A stretch of 37,638 bases of DNA from RUG714 sp964623515 (GCA_964623515.1 CAZURV010000016.1:1-37638), one strand, 5' to 3'. Shown: positions 16,173 through 24,633, numbered from the stretch's first letter. Numbers and translations are program-made. The notes: a model not told the origin generated them from the letters alone.

Positions 16173-17515
16173 TACTGACGGTGATTCCCTGCATTTATCT
16201 GCTGACGTATCGCACGATCTCTCTCGCGCTTCCGCTTTTTCCGTCTGTCAGCCTGAATCACAATATATGCGATGCCTGCAGCAACTACTATCAACAAAAA
16301 TACCAGTGCAAACGGGTTGATTAAAAGTTTTTTTATAAAGTTAAATATGTATTTCGGAACGGACAGGGGCACATCATCATATGCGACAAGGTCAATCGTC
16401 ATAATCACTTCACCCGCGTGAATCACATTCGCTTTACAGACGAAATCCCCTTTCTTAATCGGTGCTTCAAGGCTTTCCGGTTTATCCACAGCTTCTATAA
16501 TAACAGTGGAAGCGTCCACGTTTTTCAGGACAAGACCGGCTACATTTTCCGACGGAACAAGCGAAACATAATCCGATTTGCTCGAAAGCCTGACCGGAAC
16601 TTCGTCTATGATAGACGTATCCTCCGCAACAACTTTAATTTTAAAATTATCAAAAGCCCATCTGAAAAGGCGGCGTGCATCAACAAGTGCAGAAGTATAC
16701 TGCATACCGTCTATAGATGTTTTTTTCCCACCAAGCACAACGGCGATATAATTTGAACCGTCTTTTGAAGCCGCCGCAGAAACGCAATAACCGGACTCTT
16801 CCGTTGCTCCTGATTTTACACCTACAGCGTAATCATAAGCGTAAATATTCTCATAATCGGAAGGTATAAGTTCGCAATCGTTATATATCGTTTTTGCATC
16901 GTGTGTGGAATTTTTGCTTACTGTGTACGAAACGCCTTTTGCCATTGTCTGGAAAACAGGCAACGTCATGGCATGCTTTGTGAGAAGCGCTATATCCCTT
17001 GCGGTTGAATATGCGCCGTCTTCATCCAGTCCGGTAGGATTTACGTATTTCGTATTCTTCATCCCAAGCTTTTTTGCCTTTGCATTCATCAGCGCCACAA
17101 ATTTTTCAATACTTCCGCCAATATTTGAAGCGATTACGTTTGCGGCGTCATTCGCGCTTGTATACATCATCATATAAATCAAGTCCAGCGCGGTATAAAC
17201 CTCATTTTCCTGAATGCCGTAATTGGTTACCCATTCCTCATCGTTCGTATGAACGCTCTCATAAGAAGCTGTGATTTGAAAGGAATTCGGATTTTTCGTA
17301 TTTTCAAGCGCAATAACGGCAGTCATAATTTTAGTGAGCGTTGTAGCGGAGGTTTTCACATCTGCATTCTTTTCATAAAGCACTGTATCCACATCGGTGC
17401 TCATAATCAGTGCGCTGTCACTGATAACCTTTTCTTCGGGTTCATACGCAGTGCAAAGAGGCGAAACCGACAGCACGATAACAGGAATCAAAACCGCGCA
17501 TAAAAATTTTTTCAT
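16172..17515 (-). CDS. DacF-like D-Ala-D-Ala carboxypeptidase with Thr in place of the SxxK serine
   Basis: Low-molecular-mass penicillin-binding protein of the peptidase S11 (PBP5/DacF) family, which trims the terminal D-Ala of peptidoglycan stems. It is 447 residues with a signal peptide (MKKFLCAVLIPVIVLSV) and a C-terminal membrane helix (about 395-420) followed by a basic tail. The SxN motif is intact (SAN, 120-122), as is KTG in its KSG form (234-236). The catalytic SxxK reads T59-L-T-K62 (ACG for the nucleophile position), within TSATTLTKIMTA. It could use Thr, have low activity or be a substrate-binding pseudoenzyme. The ATG follows GGAAAGGGG. Closeness to the spoIIA operon, as for Bacillus dacF, suggests a sporulation link, although a plus-strand gene separates them. 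Confidence 0.85.
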   Translation of the reverse strand: MKKFLCAVLIPVIVLSVSPLCTAYEPEEKVISDSALIMSTDVDTVLYEKNADVKTSATTLTKIMTAVIALENTKNPNSFQITASYESVHTNDEEWVTNYGIQENEVYTALDLIYMMMYTSANDAANVIASNIGGSIEKFVALMNAKAKKLGMKNTKYVNPTGLDEDGAYSTARDIALLTKHAMTLPVFQTMAKGVSYTVSKNSTHDAKTIYNDCELIPSDYENIYAYDYAVGVKSGATEESGYCVSAAASKDGSNYIAVVLGGKKTSIDGMQYTSALVDARRLFRWAFDNFKIKVVAEDTSIIDEVPVRLSSKSDYVSLVPSENVAGLVLKNVDASTVIIEAVDKPESLEAPIKKGDFVCKANVIHAGEVIMTIDLVAYDDVPLSVPKYIFNFIKKLLINPFALVFLLIVVAAGIAYIVIQADRRKKRKRERDRAIRQQINAGNHRQ

Positions 17516-17601
17516 AGACTTTTCGCCCCTTTCCGTGTATTATATATAGTATAGCAACTTGTTTTACAAATTTAAAGCATTTTTTACACGGAGGAAATAT
17601 T

Positions 17602-18282
17602 TTGATATATATAACCGGTGATACGCACGGAGATATATCCAGATTTCAGGAAAGAAAACTCAGAAAACTGACCGCCGAGGATATTGTTATCGTCTGCGGA
17701 GATTTCGGATTTATTTGGTCCGGAGGAACGGAAGAAAGAAAAAATCTTAAAATTCTTGCCAAGAAGAAATATACCATTGCATTTGTAGATGGCGCACACG
17801 AAAATTTTGGCAGAATAGAAGCATGCCCCGTTGAAAACTGGAACGGCGGAACCATTCACAGAATCGCACCGAATATTATCCATCTTATGCGCGGACAGTA
17901 TTACAATATTCAGGGCAAAACCGTATTCACAATGGGCGGAGGCGAAAGCGAAAGCAGTGAATTTGACGATAACAGCAAATGGTGGGGACGAAGCCTGCCT
18001 AACAAGGCGGAACTAATCACCGGCGCCGCCAACTTTGACGTTTACGGCGGAAAGGTAGACACTGTGATAACATATGAGCCTTCCACGAAGCTGAAATCCA
18101 TTTTATCCGATCAGTACAAGCTCGGAACTATGAGCCATATCAATGCACTTAACGCTTTTCTCGACAAACTTATGGAGGATGTTGAATACAAAAAATGGTT
18201 TTTCGGTTATTTCCATCTGGACAAACAGATAACTTCAAAAATTCACGCGGTATATAAAGACATAATCCCGCTTGATATTTAA
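17602..18282 (+). CDS. Metallophosphoesterase-fold protein with degraded metal site
   Basis: A 226-residue cytosolic protein of the calcineurin-like phosphoesterase fold. DTHGD (7-11) and GDFG (33-36) are intact. The GNHE motif is GAHE (Asn to Ala65), the later metal-binding TH is TY (Tyr158), and GHxH is GYFH (Tyr203). By family knowledge the lost residues are the bridging Asn and two histidine ligands, so binuclear hydrolysis is unlikely. The remaining sequence, including HLMRGQYYNIQGK and VEYKKWFFG, matches the common clostridial member of this family. The start is TTG at 17602, preceded by GGAGG at 7 nt. It is divergent from the dacF-like gene and convergent with sigF. It may be a pseudoenzyme or a ligand-binding protein. 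Confidence 0.75.
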   Translation: MIYITGDTHGDISRFQERKLRKLTAEDIVIVCGDFGFIWSGGTEERKNLKILAKKKYTIAFVDGAHENFGRIEACPVENWNGGTIHRIAPNIIHLMRGQYYNIQGKTVFTMGGGESESSEFDDNSKWWGRSLPNKAELITGAANFDVYGGKVDTVITYEPSTKLKSILSDQYKLGTMSHINALNAFLDKLMEDVEYKKWFFGYFHLDKQITSKIHAVYKDIIPLDI

Positions 18283-18287
18283 GCGAA

Positions 18288-18317
18288 CACAGCTGTCCCG
18301 ATTGATGGACAGCTGTG
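18288..18317 (+). terminator. Hairpin after the metallophosphoesterase-like gene
   Basis: CACAGCTGTCC (18288-18298) pairs perfectly with GGACAGCTGTG (18307-18317), 8-nt loop, 5 nt after the stop. A T-run (ATATTTTTATT) comes only 15-25 nt later. A second small bulged stem ending CCGTTTT lies at 18348-18367. The rest of the gap to sigF (to 18475) holds only short weak stems such as GACAGC/GCTGTC near 18408-18423. Confidence 0.5.
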
Positions 18318-18475
18318 ATGGATATTGGGCAAATATTTTTATTCCCTAAAATCGGCGGCTCCGTTTTCAAAACCGGTGAAAGGATCTCCTTCCCTCTGAT
18401 TTCTCAGACAGCTAACGCTGTCCTTTATGGAAAACCAACAAGATTCTGAATTTGCACACAGGCAATTCGGATTTT

Positions 18476-19132
18476 TTATCCGCTCATCAGTTCCCGCAGG
18501 CGCAAAAGCGCCTTTTTTTCTTTGCGTGAAACCTGTACCTGCGTGATTCCGAGAACCGACGCGGTATGAACCTGTGTGAATTCTTTAAAATATCTTAAAT
18601 AAATGATTCGGCGTTCAAGCGGCTCGAGTTTCGCAATGCATTGTTTAAGCGCAAGCGAATCGGATATTTCCGTTTCGGGAGATGGCACTTTTATATCCAT
18701 TTCGCAATCATTATCCGCCGTGAGCGAAACTACGGGGAGCTGGCTTCCGAGCGCCTGTACGGTTTCCGCCGCAGACATCCCCGTCATTTCCGCAAGCTGG
18801 GAAATGGTCGGTTCTTTCCCGTTTTTATCCATAAACTCACGGCGGTGTGCAAGTGCAAGCCTTCCTTTTTCTTTCATTACCCTGCCTACCTTGACTGAAC
18901 CTCCGCTGCGAAATATACTGCGTATTTCACCGAGAATAACCGGAACAGCATACGTTGAAAACGCAAAGCCTTTTGATTTGTCAAATCCGTCGACACTTTT
19001 TATTAGCCCGATACACCCTGCCTGAAAGAGATCATCGTAATCCACCCCTCTTCCCTTGAACCGCGCCGCACACGCATGAACAAGATTTATATTTGCCCGT
19101 ATCTTTTCTTCTCTCTCTTTTTCGGCTAACAC
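18476..19132 (-). CDS. sigF: RNA polymerase forespore sigma factor SigF
   Basis: Sigma-70 family factor that starts forespore gene expression, held inactive by SpoIIAB until SpoIIAA is dephosphorylated. It is 218 residues. Region 2 includes YDDLFQAGCIGLIKSVDGFD and FSTYAVPVILGEIR; region 3 includes PTISQLAEMTGMS; region 4 includes RRIIYLRYFKEFTQ and the helix-turn-helix LGITQVQVSRKEKKAL. It starts with GTG at 19132, overlapping the spoIIAB stop by 7 bp, as usual in spoIIA operons. SigG is the nearest alternative by sequence, but the AA-AB-sigma order makes SigF the call. No strong terminator was seen right after it. Confidence 0.94.
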   Translation of the reverse strand: MLAEKEREEKIRANINLVHACAARFKGRGVDYDDLFQAGCIGLIKSVDGFDKSKGFAFSTYAVPVILGEIRSIFRSGGSVKVGRVMKEKGRLALAHRREFMDKNGKEPTISQLAEMTGMSAAETVQALGSQLPVVSLTADNDCEMDIKVPSPETEISDSLALKQCIAKLEPLERRIIYLRYFKEFTQVHTASVLGITQVQVSRKEKKALLRLRELMSG

Positions 19133-19563
19133 TTATCCCGCGACCGAAGTTCTTTTGTGAGCGTAACGGTCGTTCCCTTGCCGGGAGTTGAGCGAACTCT
19201 GAGTTTATCTGTAAAACTTTCCATAACTGCGAATCCGAGCCCTGCACGTTCGTCTCCGGCAGTGGAATAAAGCGGAGTCATTGCAAGCGGTATGTTTTCA
19301 ATTCCACACCCTCTGTCACGTATTTTAACGCGTACGGTGCGGCCTTCATATATACCTGTGGTTATGTAAATTTTGCCTACCGTATCTTTATACGCATGCA
19401 CGATGCAGTTGGTTACTGCTTCGCTCACGGCCGTTTTGATATCGGCGATTTCATCCACCGTAGGATCGAGCTCCGCAATAAATGCCGACACTGCAACGCG
19501 CGCAAAGCCCTCGTTGACAGAACGGCTTTCCATTATCAGTCTCATTTCATTTAAAGGTTTCAT
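19126..19563 (-). CDS. spoIIAB: Anti-sigma F factor / serine kinase SpoIIAB
   Basis: GHKL-type kinase that binds SigF and phosphorylates SpoIIAA. It is 145 residues. The N box is SEAVTNCIVHAY (catalytic Glu, Mg-binding Asn), the G1 box DRGCGIENI and the G2 region ERAGLGFAVMESF with GKGTTVTL at the end. The ATG at 19563 follows AAAGGAG and sits 1 nt after the spoIIAA stop; the longer frame upstream lies within spoIIAA. Order and coupling match the canonical tricistronic spoIIA operon. Confidence 0.95.
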   Translation of the reverse strand: MKPLNEMRLIMESRSVNEGFARVAVSAFIAELDPTVDEIADIKTAVSEAVTNCIVHAYKDTVGKIYITTGIYEGRTVRVKIRDRGCGIENIPLAMTPLYSTAGDERAGLGFAVMESFTDKLRVRSTPGKGTTVTLTKELRSRDKC

Positions 19564-19564
19564 T

Positions 19565-19882
19565 TTATTCTCCTTTGCAATCAATTTTAGCCAGCATATC
19601 AAGCCCTGCAAGTTTCATTACGCGCATAGCCGAAGGACTCACGTTTTTAACGCGCACTCTGCCCCCGATAGTCTGCATCAGCTTATATCTTCCCATCACG
19701 AGTCCTATGCCCGATGAATCCATAAAGGTTACGCCCATAAAATCAAGCGCAAGTTCTGCGGGGCTTACGCTCGCTATCGCTTTATCAATTTCATCGCGCA
19801 AATACTTTGCCGAGTGATGATCAATTTCCCCGCTTATATAGGCGGTGGTTAAATTTTTATCTTTTTCTATCCTTACAGGCAT
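19565..19882 (-). CDS. spoIIAA: Anti-anti-sigma factor SpoIIAA
   Basis: STAS-domain protein that releases SigF by capturing SpoIIAB when unphosphorylated. It is 105 residues. The phosphorylated serine lies in FMDSSGIGLVMGRY (Ser56/Ser57 region), the exact STAS signature. ISGEIDHHSA near the N-terminus and the C-terminal VRVKNVSPSAMRVMKLAGLD also fit. A strong AGGAGG lies 8 nt before the ATG. First gene of the spoIIA operon; the folC terminator ends only about 30 bp upstream, so its promoter must overlap that region. Confidence 0.95.
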   Translation of the reverse strand: MPVRIEKDKNLTTAYISGEIDHHSAKYLRDEIDKAIASVSPAELALDFMGVTFMDSSGIGLVMGRYKLMQTIGGRVRVKNVSPSAMRVMKLAGLDMLAKIDCKGE

Positions 19883-19900
19883 AAGTCTGCCTCCTGTTTC

Positions 19901-19928
19901 AAATTCGGCGCAAAATTAAAAAGCCGGT
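19901..19928 (-). promoter_or_regulatory. Possible sigma-H-type promoter for the spoIIA operon
   Basis: On the minus strand GCCGAATTT (19909-19901) fits the sigma-H -10 consensus RnnGAATww exactly. ACCGGCTTT (19928-19920) is a partial -35 match (RnAGGAwWW) with a 10-bp spacer, slightly short. The -35 would fall within the folC terminator. The Bacillus spoIIA operon is sigma-H dependent, which makes this site plausible but unproven. Confidence 0.35.
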
Positions 19929-19943
19929 ATGACCAGCATACCG
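19913..19943 (-). terminator. folC terminator
   Basis: On the minus strand CGGTATG pairs with CATACCG around a CTGGT loop, followed by GCTTTTTAATTTT. It lies just beyond the folC stop and separates the yhhN-valS-folC unit from the spoIIA operon. Confidence 0.8.
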
Positions 19944-19965
19944 ACCCGTTTGCAAATATTATGTT

Positions 19966-21201
19966 TTAATTTGTCGTGCGTATCACAAAATCGCGAACGT
20001 CTCCCGCAAGATACAGTGAACCGCATATCAGAACGAGCGAATGATCCGTACATTTTGCAATTGCCGCACGCACTGCGTCATACGGATTTTTCAGCGGTAT
20101 ACCGCCTGTTATCTTTGCCAATTCAGCACAGTCAAGAGAACGCGGATTGGAAGCCTCTGTTGTAATCATGCACGACGCAATTTTTTCGATTTCAAGCACG
20201 CAATCTTTCCATCTCTTATCCGCCATCATTGCCATAACAACGATGATTTCACGGTCTGAAAAAAATCTGCGCATATTCCTGCAAAGCATTTGAATACCGT
20301 CGATATTATGCGCGCCATCCAGAATAACAGCAGGCTCCCTGCTTAAAAGTTCCATCCTTGCAGGCAATTTTGCCGCTTCGATTCCCTTGCGGATTGCTAT
20401 ATCATCCGCTCCGAGAGCCTTTGCAGTTTCAATCGCCGTTACTGCATTTTCACTCTGATGCGTGCCAAGCATGGAAAGATGATAAAGCTTATCTTTATAA
20501 ATAAAAGATCTGCCGTTATATGATTTGATAAGCTTGTTATCGCACGCAATCAAACGGTTATTCTTTTCTTCAGCGATTTTTCGGATAACATCAGCCGCTT
20601 CCCTGCTTTGACGGCAAGAAAGAACGGTGATTCCACCCGGTTTGATAATTCCCGCTTTATTATATGCAATCTCTTCCAGCGTATCACCGAGATATTCGGT
20701 ATGATCAAACGAAACCGGAGTTATAACCGATGCAAGGGGTGTTTGGATAACGTTTGTAGCATCATAAGTTCCTCCAAGCCCTACCTCGAGCACTACAACA
20801 TCGCATTTATGATTACTGAAATAAAGCATTGCAAGCGCTGTAATCAGCTCAAATTCCGTGGGCATATCGTCGGTCATTTTATCTGCTTCGGAAAAAACGG
20901 TTTCCGCAATGGAAACAAATTCGCTTTTACTAATCATTTCGCCGTTTATCTGAAAACGTTCCCTGAAATCGGCAACGAAAGGAGAAGTGTAAAGCCCGGT
21001 TTTTTTAGCGCAAGCACGCATAATTTCGGCAAGCATAACCGAAACCGAACCTTTGCCGTTTGTGCCCGCAACATGGATAAACTCCAAATTATCCTGCGGA
21101 TTTCCCAGCCTTTTCAGCAACCGGGACACCCTTTCCAGCCCCGGACGGGTTGTAAATTGATACGATGAATGAATTTTTGATAATGCGCTTTCGTATGTCA
21201 T
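19966..21201 (-). CDS. folC: Folylpolyglutamate/dihydrofolate synthase
   Basis: Mur-ligase-fold enzyme that adds glutamate to dihydropteroate or folates using ATP. It is 411 residues. The P-loop is HVAGTNGKGS, followed by the omega loop TSPFVADFRERFQING; the central domain has EVGLGGTYDATNV and ITPVSFDHTEYLGDT with the carbamate-Lys segment YNKAGIIKPG; the C-terminal domain has ILDGAHNIDG. The ATG overlaps the valS stop as TAATG, with only a weak purine-rich site, so it depends on coupling to valS. It is the last gene of its operon, closed by a clear terminator. Confidence 0.95.
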   Translation of the reverse strand: MTYESALSKIHSSYQFTTRPGLERVSRLLKRLGNPQDNLEFIHVAGTNGKGSVSVMLAEIMRACAKKTGLYTSPFVADFRERFQINGEMISKSEFVSIAETVFSEADKMTDDMPTEFELITALAMLYFSNHKCDVVVLEVGLGGTYDATNVIQTPLASVITPVSFDHTEYLGDTLEEIAYNKAGIIKPGGITVLSCRQSREAADVIRKIAEEKNNRLIACDNKLIKSYNGRSFIYKDKLYHLSMLGTHQSENAVTAIETAKALGADDIAIRKGIEAAKLPARMELLSREPAVILDGAHNIDGIQMLCRNMRRFFSDREIIVVMAMMADKRWKDCVLEIEKIASCMITTEASNPRSLDCAELAKITGGIPLKNPYDAVRAAIAKCTDHSLVLICGSLYLAGDVRDFVIRTTN

Positions 21202-23825
21202 TATTTTCCCAGATTCTCAAGGCTCTTATTAATATTTGCAATTTTTTCTTCTAACTTTGCGGCATCAGTTCTTACTCCCCGAACAACTTTTTCGGGAGCT
21301 TTGGATAAAAATCCTTCGTTTGAGAGTTTGCCTTTTAACTGTTCGAGCTTCTTTTCGCCCTCTGACTTTTCTTTTTCAAGCCGTTTTCTTTCCGCATCAA
21401 AATCCACAAGTTCAGCAAGAGGAATATATATTTTTGCGTCATCCGTTATAATCTGAACTGCGTCGGGCATATGAAAAGTTTCCGCCGTTTGAACGTCTTT
21501 TGCAGAAGCCAGACGCTTAAAGAACGGCACAGCGGTTTTAAAGGTTTCCGTAAATGCGGACTCAATATAAACATTCGTTTTTTTGGACGGAGGAACATTC
21601 ATCTCGCTACGCCTTGTACGCACAGCCCTTACCGCACTTATAATTTTTTCCATCTCCGCTTCAGCTTCTGGGAAATAATGTTCGGTGCGATACACAGGCC
21701 ACTTGGAAATCATAATAGATTCGCATTCATCGCTCATAGTCTGCCAGATTTCTTCAGTAATAAACGGCATAAACGGATGAAGTAACTTCATTGTTTCGCT
21801 CATAACGTAAACGATAACTTCGCACACAATCTGCGCGTTTTCATCATCGGCATTAAAGCGGATTTTTGCGAGTTCAATATACCAGTCACATAAATAATCC
21901 CATATAAAATCGTACAGCTTCTGCACGGCGATTCCGAGTTCATATTTATCAAGATTTTCCGTAACTTCCTTAACAAGCGTATTGAATTTGCTGATGATCC
22001 ATTTATCTTCAAGTGCAAGATTTTTCGGAAGTTTGTGCGTGATTTTTCTGCCCTCGATATTCATATTTATGAAACGGGCGGCATTCCAGAGTTTATTGGC
22101 AAATCCTGAAGACGACGTTATTTTTTCTTCCGAAAAACGCATATCGTTTCCGGGACTGTTGCCAGTTGCAAGCGTGAAACGCAGAGCATCGGCGCCGTAT
22201 TTATCAATAATTTCCAGCGGATCAATGCCGTTGCCGAGAGATTTGCTCATCTTACGTCCCTGCGCATCGCGTACAATTCCGTGAATCAAAACGGTGTCAA
22301 AAGGTTTCTTCCCCGTATAGGCAAGAGCGGAAAATATCATTCTCGCCACCCAGAAGAAAATGATATCGTATCCCGTAACAAGAACGTTGGTCGGATAAAA
22401 ATAATCAAACTCCGGCGTTTTTTCGGGCCATCCCATCGTTGAAAACGGCCACAGAGCCGAAGAAAACCAGGTGTCCAGCGTATCGGGATCGCGATAAATA
22501 TCCCTACATCCGCAATTCGGACATACGCTCGGATCTTCTGCTTCAACAATAACCTCACCGCACTCCGGACAATACCAAGCGGGAATACGGTGGCCCCACC
22601 AAAGCTGACGCGATATACACCAGTCCTTTATGTTTTCCATCCAGTGAAAATATGTTTTTTCAAATCTTTCGGGAATAAACTTGATTTCACCGCTTCTTAC
22701 CGCTTCCAGCGCCGGTTCGACAAGCGGTTGCATTTTAACGAACCACTGCTTCGATACTCGCGGTTCAACGGAAGTATGACAGCGATAACATGTGCCTACA
22801 TTATGGGTAAGCGGTTCAACTTTGATAAGAAATCCCTCTTTTTCAAGATCGGCAACGATTGCTTTTCTGCACTCGGCAATCGTCATTCCCTCATATTTCC
22901 CGGCATTTTCATTCATATGCCCGTCTTCCGTGGTAACAGTGATAACATCCAGATTATGGCGGAGTCCCACCTCAAAATCATTTGGATCGTGCGCAGGTGT
23001 AATCTTTACAACGCCTGTGCCGAAATCCATCTCAACATAATCGTCTGCAATAATCGGAATTTCCTTATTAACAATCGGAAGGATAAGCGTTTTTCCGACA
23101 AAATGCTTATACCGTTCATCGTTTGGATTAACCGCAACTGCAGTATCGCCGAGCATGGTTTCGGGACGCGTGGTCGCAAGTTGAATTTCACCGCTTCCAT
23201 CCGCCAAAGGATAGCGGAGATGCCAAAAAGAACCGTTCTGCTCTTCATATTCAACTTCCGCATCCGAAATGGAAGTGCGGCAGTGAGAACACCAGTTAAT
23301 CATTCTTTCACCGCGGTAAATCAATCCTTTTTTATACAAATCCACAAATACTTTGCGAACTGCTTTTGAACAGCCTTCATCCATCGTGAAACGTTCTCTG
23401 CTCCAGTCGCAGGAAGAACCCAATTTTTTTAGCTGTTCCACGATTCTGGATCCGAATTTATTTCTCCAATCCCATGCTCTCTTAAGAAATTCTTCCCTGC
23501 CTATATCTTCCTTACTCAGTCCTTCCTCTTTCATCGCCGCCACAATTTTTGCTTCGGTAGCGATTGAAGCGTGATCCGTACCGGGAAGCCACAGCGTACC
23601 ATATCCCTGCATTCTTTTGTATCTTATTAAAATATCCTGAAGCGTATTGTCAAGCGCATGCCCCATATGAAGCTGCCCTGTAATATTCGGAGGAGGCATA
23701 ACAATTGAAAAAGACGGAGAATCTTTTTTTATCTCGCCCTTGAAATATCCGTTTTCAAGCCAAAATTTATAATTTTTGTCTTCAACCTCTTTTGGTGAAT
23801 ACCTTTTTGCAAGTTCCTTTGCCAT
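21201..23825 (-). CDS. valS: Valyl-tRNA synthetase
   Basis: Class I synthetase that charges tRNA-Val and edits Thr-tRNA-Val. It is 874 residues. HMGH (53-56, the HIGH motif) follows PPPNITG; the CP1 editing domain includes TTRPETMLGDTAVAVNP; a zinc-type cluster CPECG/CPNCGC precedes DPDTLDTWFSSALWPFS; GRKMSKSLGNGIDP (about 520) is KMSKS. The C-terminal coiled-coil tRNA-binding arm occupies about the last 65 residues. AAAGGG precedes the ATG at a long spacing. The valS-folC order is widespread in Firmicutes. No T-box leader is present; the transcript appears to start before the upstream YhhN-like gene. Confidence 0.97.
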   Translation of the reverse strand: MAKELAKRYSPKEVEDKNYKFWLENGYFKGEIKKDSPSFSIVMPPPNITGQLHMGHALDNTLQDILIRYKRMQGYGTLWLPGTDHASIATEAKIVAAMKEEGLSKEDIGREEFLKRAWDWRNKFGSRIVEQLKKLGSSCDWSRERFTMDEGCSKAVRKVFVDLYKKGLIYRGERMINWCSHCRTSISDAEVEYEEQNGSFWHLRYPLADGSGEIQLATTRPETMLGDTAVAVNPNDERYKHFVGKTLILPIVNKEIPIIADDYVEMDFGTGVVKITPAHDPNDFEVGLRHNLDVITVTTEDGHMNENAGKYEGMTIAECRKAIVADLEKEGFLIKVEPLTHNVGTCYRCHTSVEPRVSKQWFVKMQPLVEPALEAVRSGEIKFIPERFEKTYFHWMENIKDWCISRQLWWGHRIPAWYCPECGEVIVEAEDPSVCPNCGCRDIYRDPDTLDTWFSSALWPFSTMGWPEKTPEFDYFYPTNVLVTGYDIIFFWVARMIFSALAYTGKKPFDTVLIHGIVRDAQGRKMSKSLGNGIDPLEIIDKYGADALRFTLATGNSPGNDMRFSEEKITSSSGFANKLWNAARFINMNIEGRKITHKLPKNLALEDKWIISKFNTLVKEVTENLDKYELGIAVQKLYDFIWDYLCDWYIELAKIRFNADDENAQIVCEVIVYVMSETMKLLHPFMPFITEEIWQTMSDECESIMISKWPVYRTEHYFPEAEAEMEKIISAVRAVRTRRSEMNVPPSKKTNVYIESAFTETFKTAVPFFKRLASAKDVQTAETFHMPDAVQIITDDAKIYIPLAELVDFDAERKRLEKEKSEGEKKLEQLKGKLSNEGFLSKAPEKVVRGVRTDAAKLEEKIANINKSLENLGK

Positions 23826-23856
23826 ATTTTCATAATCCCTTTCGGTAATGTTATTT

Positions 23857-24633
23857 TTAAACTAATCCGCAACTGTTAATGAGAAAAATCGTTGAGCCCA
23901 GAAGCATCTGGCCAATAAAATATGTTGTCAGATTAACGATTTTAAGAGAATAGCTCTTTTTAAATTTGTCGCCTCCAAACAAATTGAACACAAGTGTTCC
24001 GTCCGATATAACGAACAGCACCGCTCCCGCAATCAGCATAACGCAAGCAAAAATGCTATACTTTGCATAATATATCGCCAGCGTTACAGCCATGGAAAGC
24101 ATGGTGCTGATCGTAAGCGCATACAAAGCAACCGGGACAACTGCTATTCCAAGCTTTATCGGAGAAACAACGGCGATGACCGCCTCCATAACAAACAAAA
24201 CCGCAACTGCAACCCAGCTCCAGACGGGAATCGTTTCAACCCCGATAGCGTGCAGTCCCTCAATATAAGCAAGAACATAGAAAATGTGACCTGCAAGGAA
24301 TGCAAGCAGACCCAGCACGAAACAGCCTCCGTCAACCGTTTTACTTTTTACAGGCAGTACCGGCTGAAGGTGTAGCAAAACATCACCGAACCATCCGCCT
24401 ATCAGACCTATGACCATATAGAGAGCGAATTTTGGGATAAAGCACTCCAGCGATCGCGTTGCAAAATACGCGAATACGCCGTAAGCTACAAATACCGTGG
24501 CGCTGATTACTTTCAAGCAGAAAGATTTTTTGCACTTTTCCGGCCACTGTGCAATGATGAACCGGGGAAAAACGATACATTCCAATCCCCAAAATGCCGC
24601 AATAATAAAAGCGGTAATGATAGATACACTCAT
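23857..24633 (-). CDS. YhhN/TMEM86-family membrane protein (lysoplasmalogenase-like)
   Basis: A 258-residue polytopic membrane protein with about eight helices. It fits the YhhN (TMEM86) family: GDVLL in the third helix, FLAGHIFYVLAYI, VALYALTISTM, GAVLFVISDGTLVFN and LTTYFIGQMLLG appear in family order. Characterised members hydrolyse the vinyl-ether bond of lysoplasmalogens; clostridia are among bacteria that make plasmalogens, so a lipid role is plausible here. The first two helices resemble an added N-terminal segment. The ATG follows GGAGG. It heads the unit yhhN-like-valS-folC with 31 bp to valS and its own promoter. Confidence 0.7.
   Translation of the reverse strand: MSVSIITAFIIAAFWGLECIVFPRFIIAQWPEKCKKSFCLKVISATVFVAYGVFAYFATRSLECFIPKFALYMVIGLIGGWFGDVLLHLQPVLPVKSKTVDGGCFVLGLLAFLAGHIFYVLAYIEGLHAIGVETIPVWSWVAVAVLFVMEAVIAVVSPIKLGIAVVPVALYALTISTMLSMAVTLAIYYAKYSIFACVMLIAGAVLFVISDGTLVFNLFGGDKFKKSYSLKIVNLTTYFIGQMLLGSTIFLINSCGLV

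Noticed and set aside
22590..23369. 259-codon plus-strand open frame within valS
   Set aside because: Long only because of the codon bias of valS on the other strand; no ribosome-binding site or domain.
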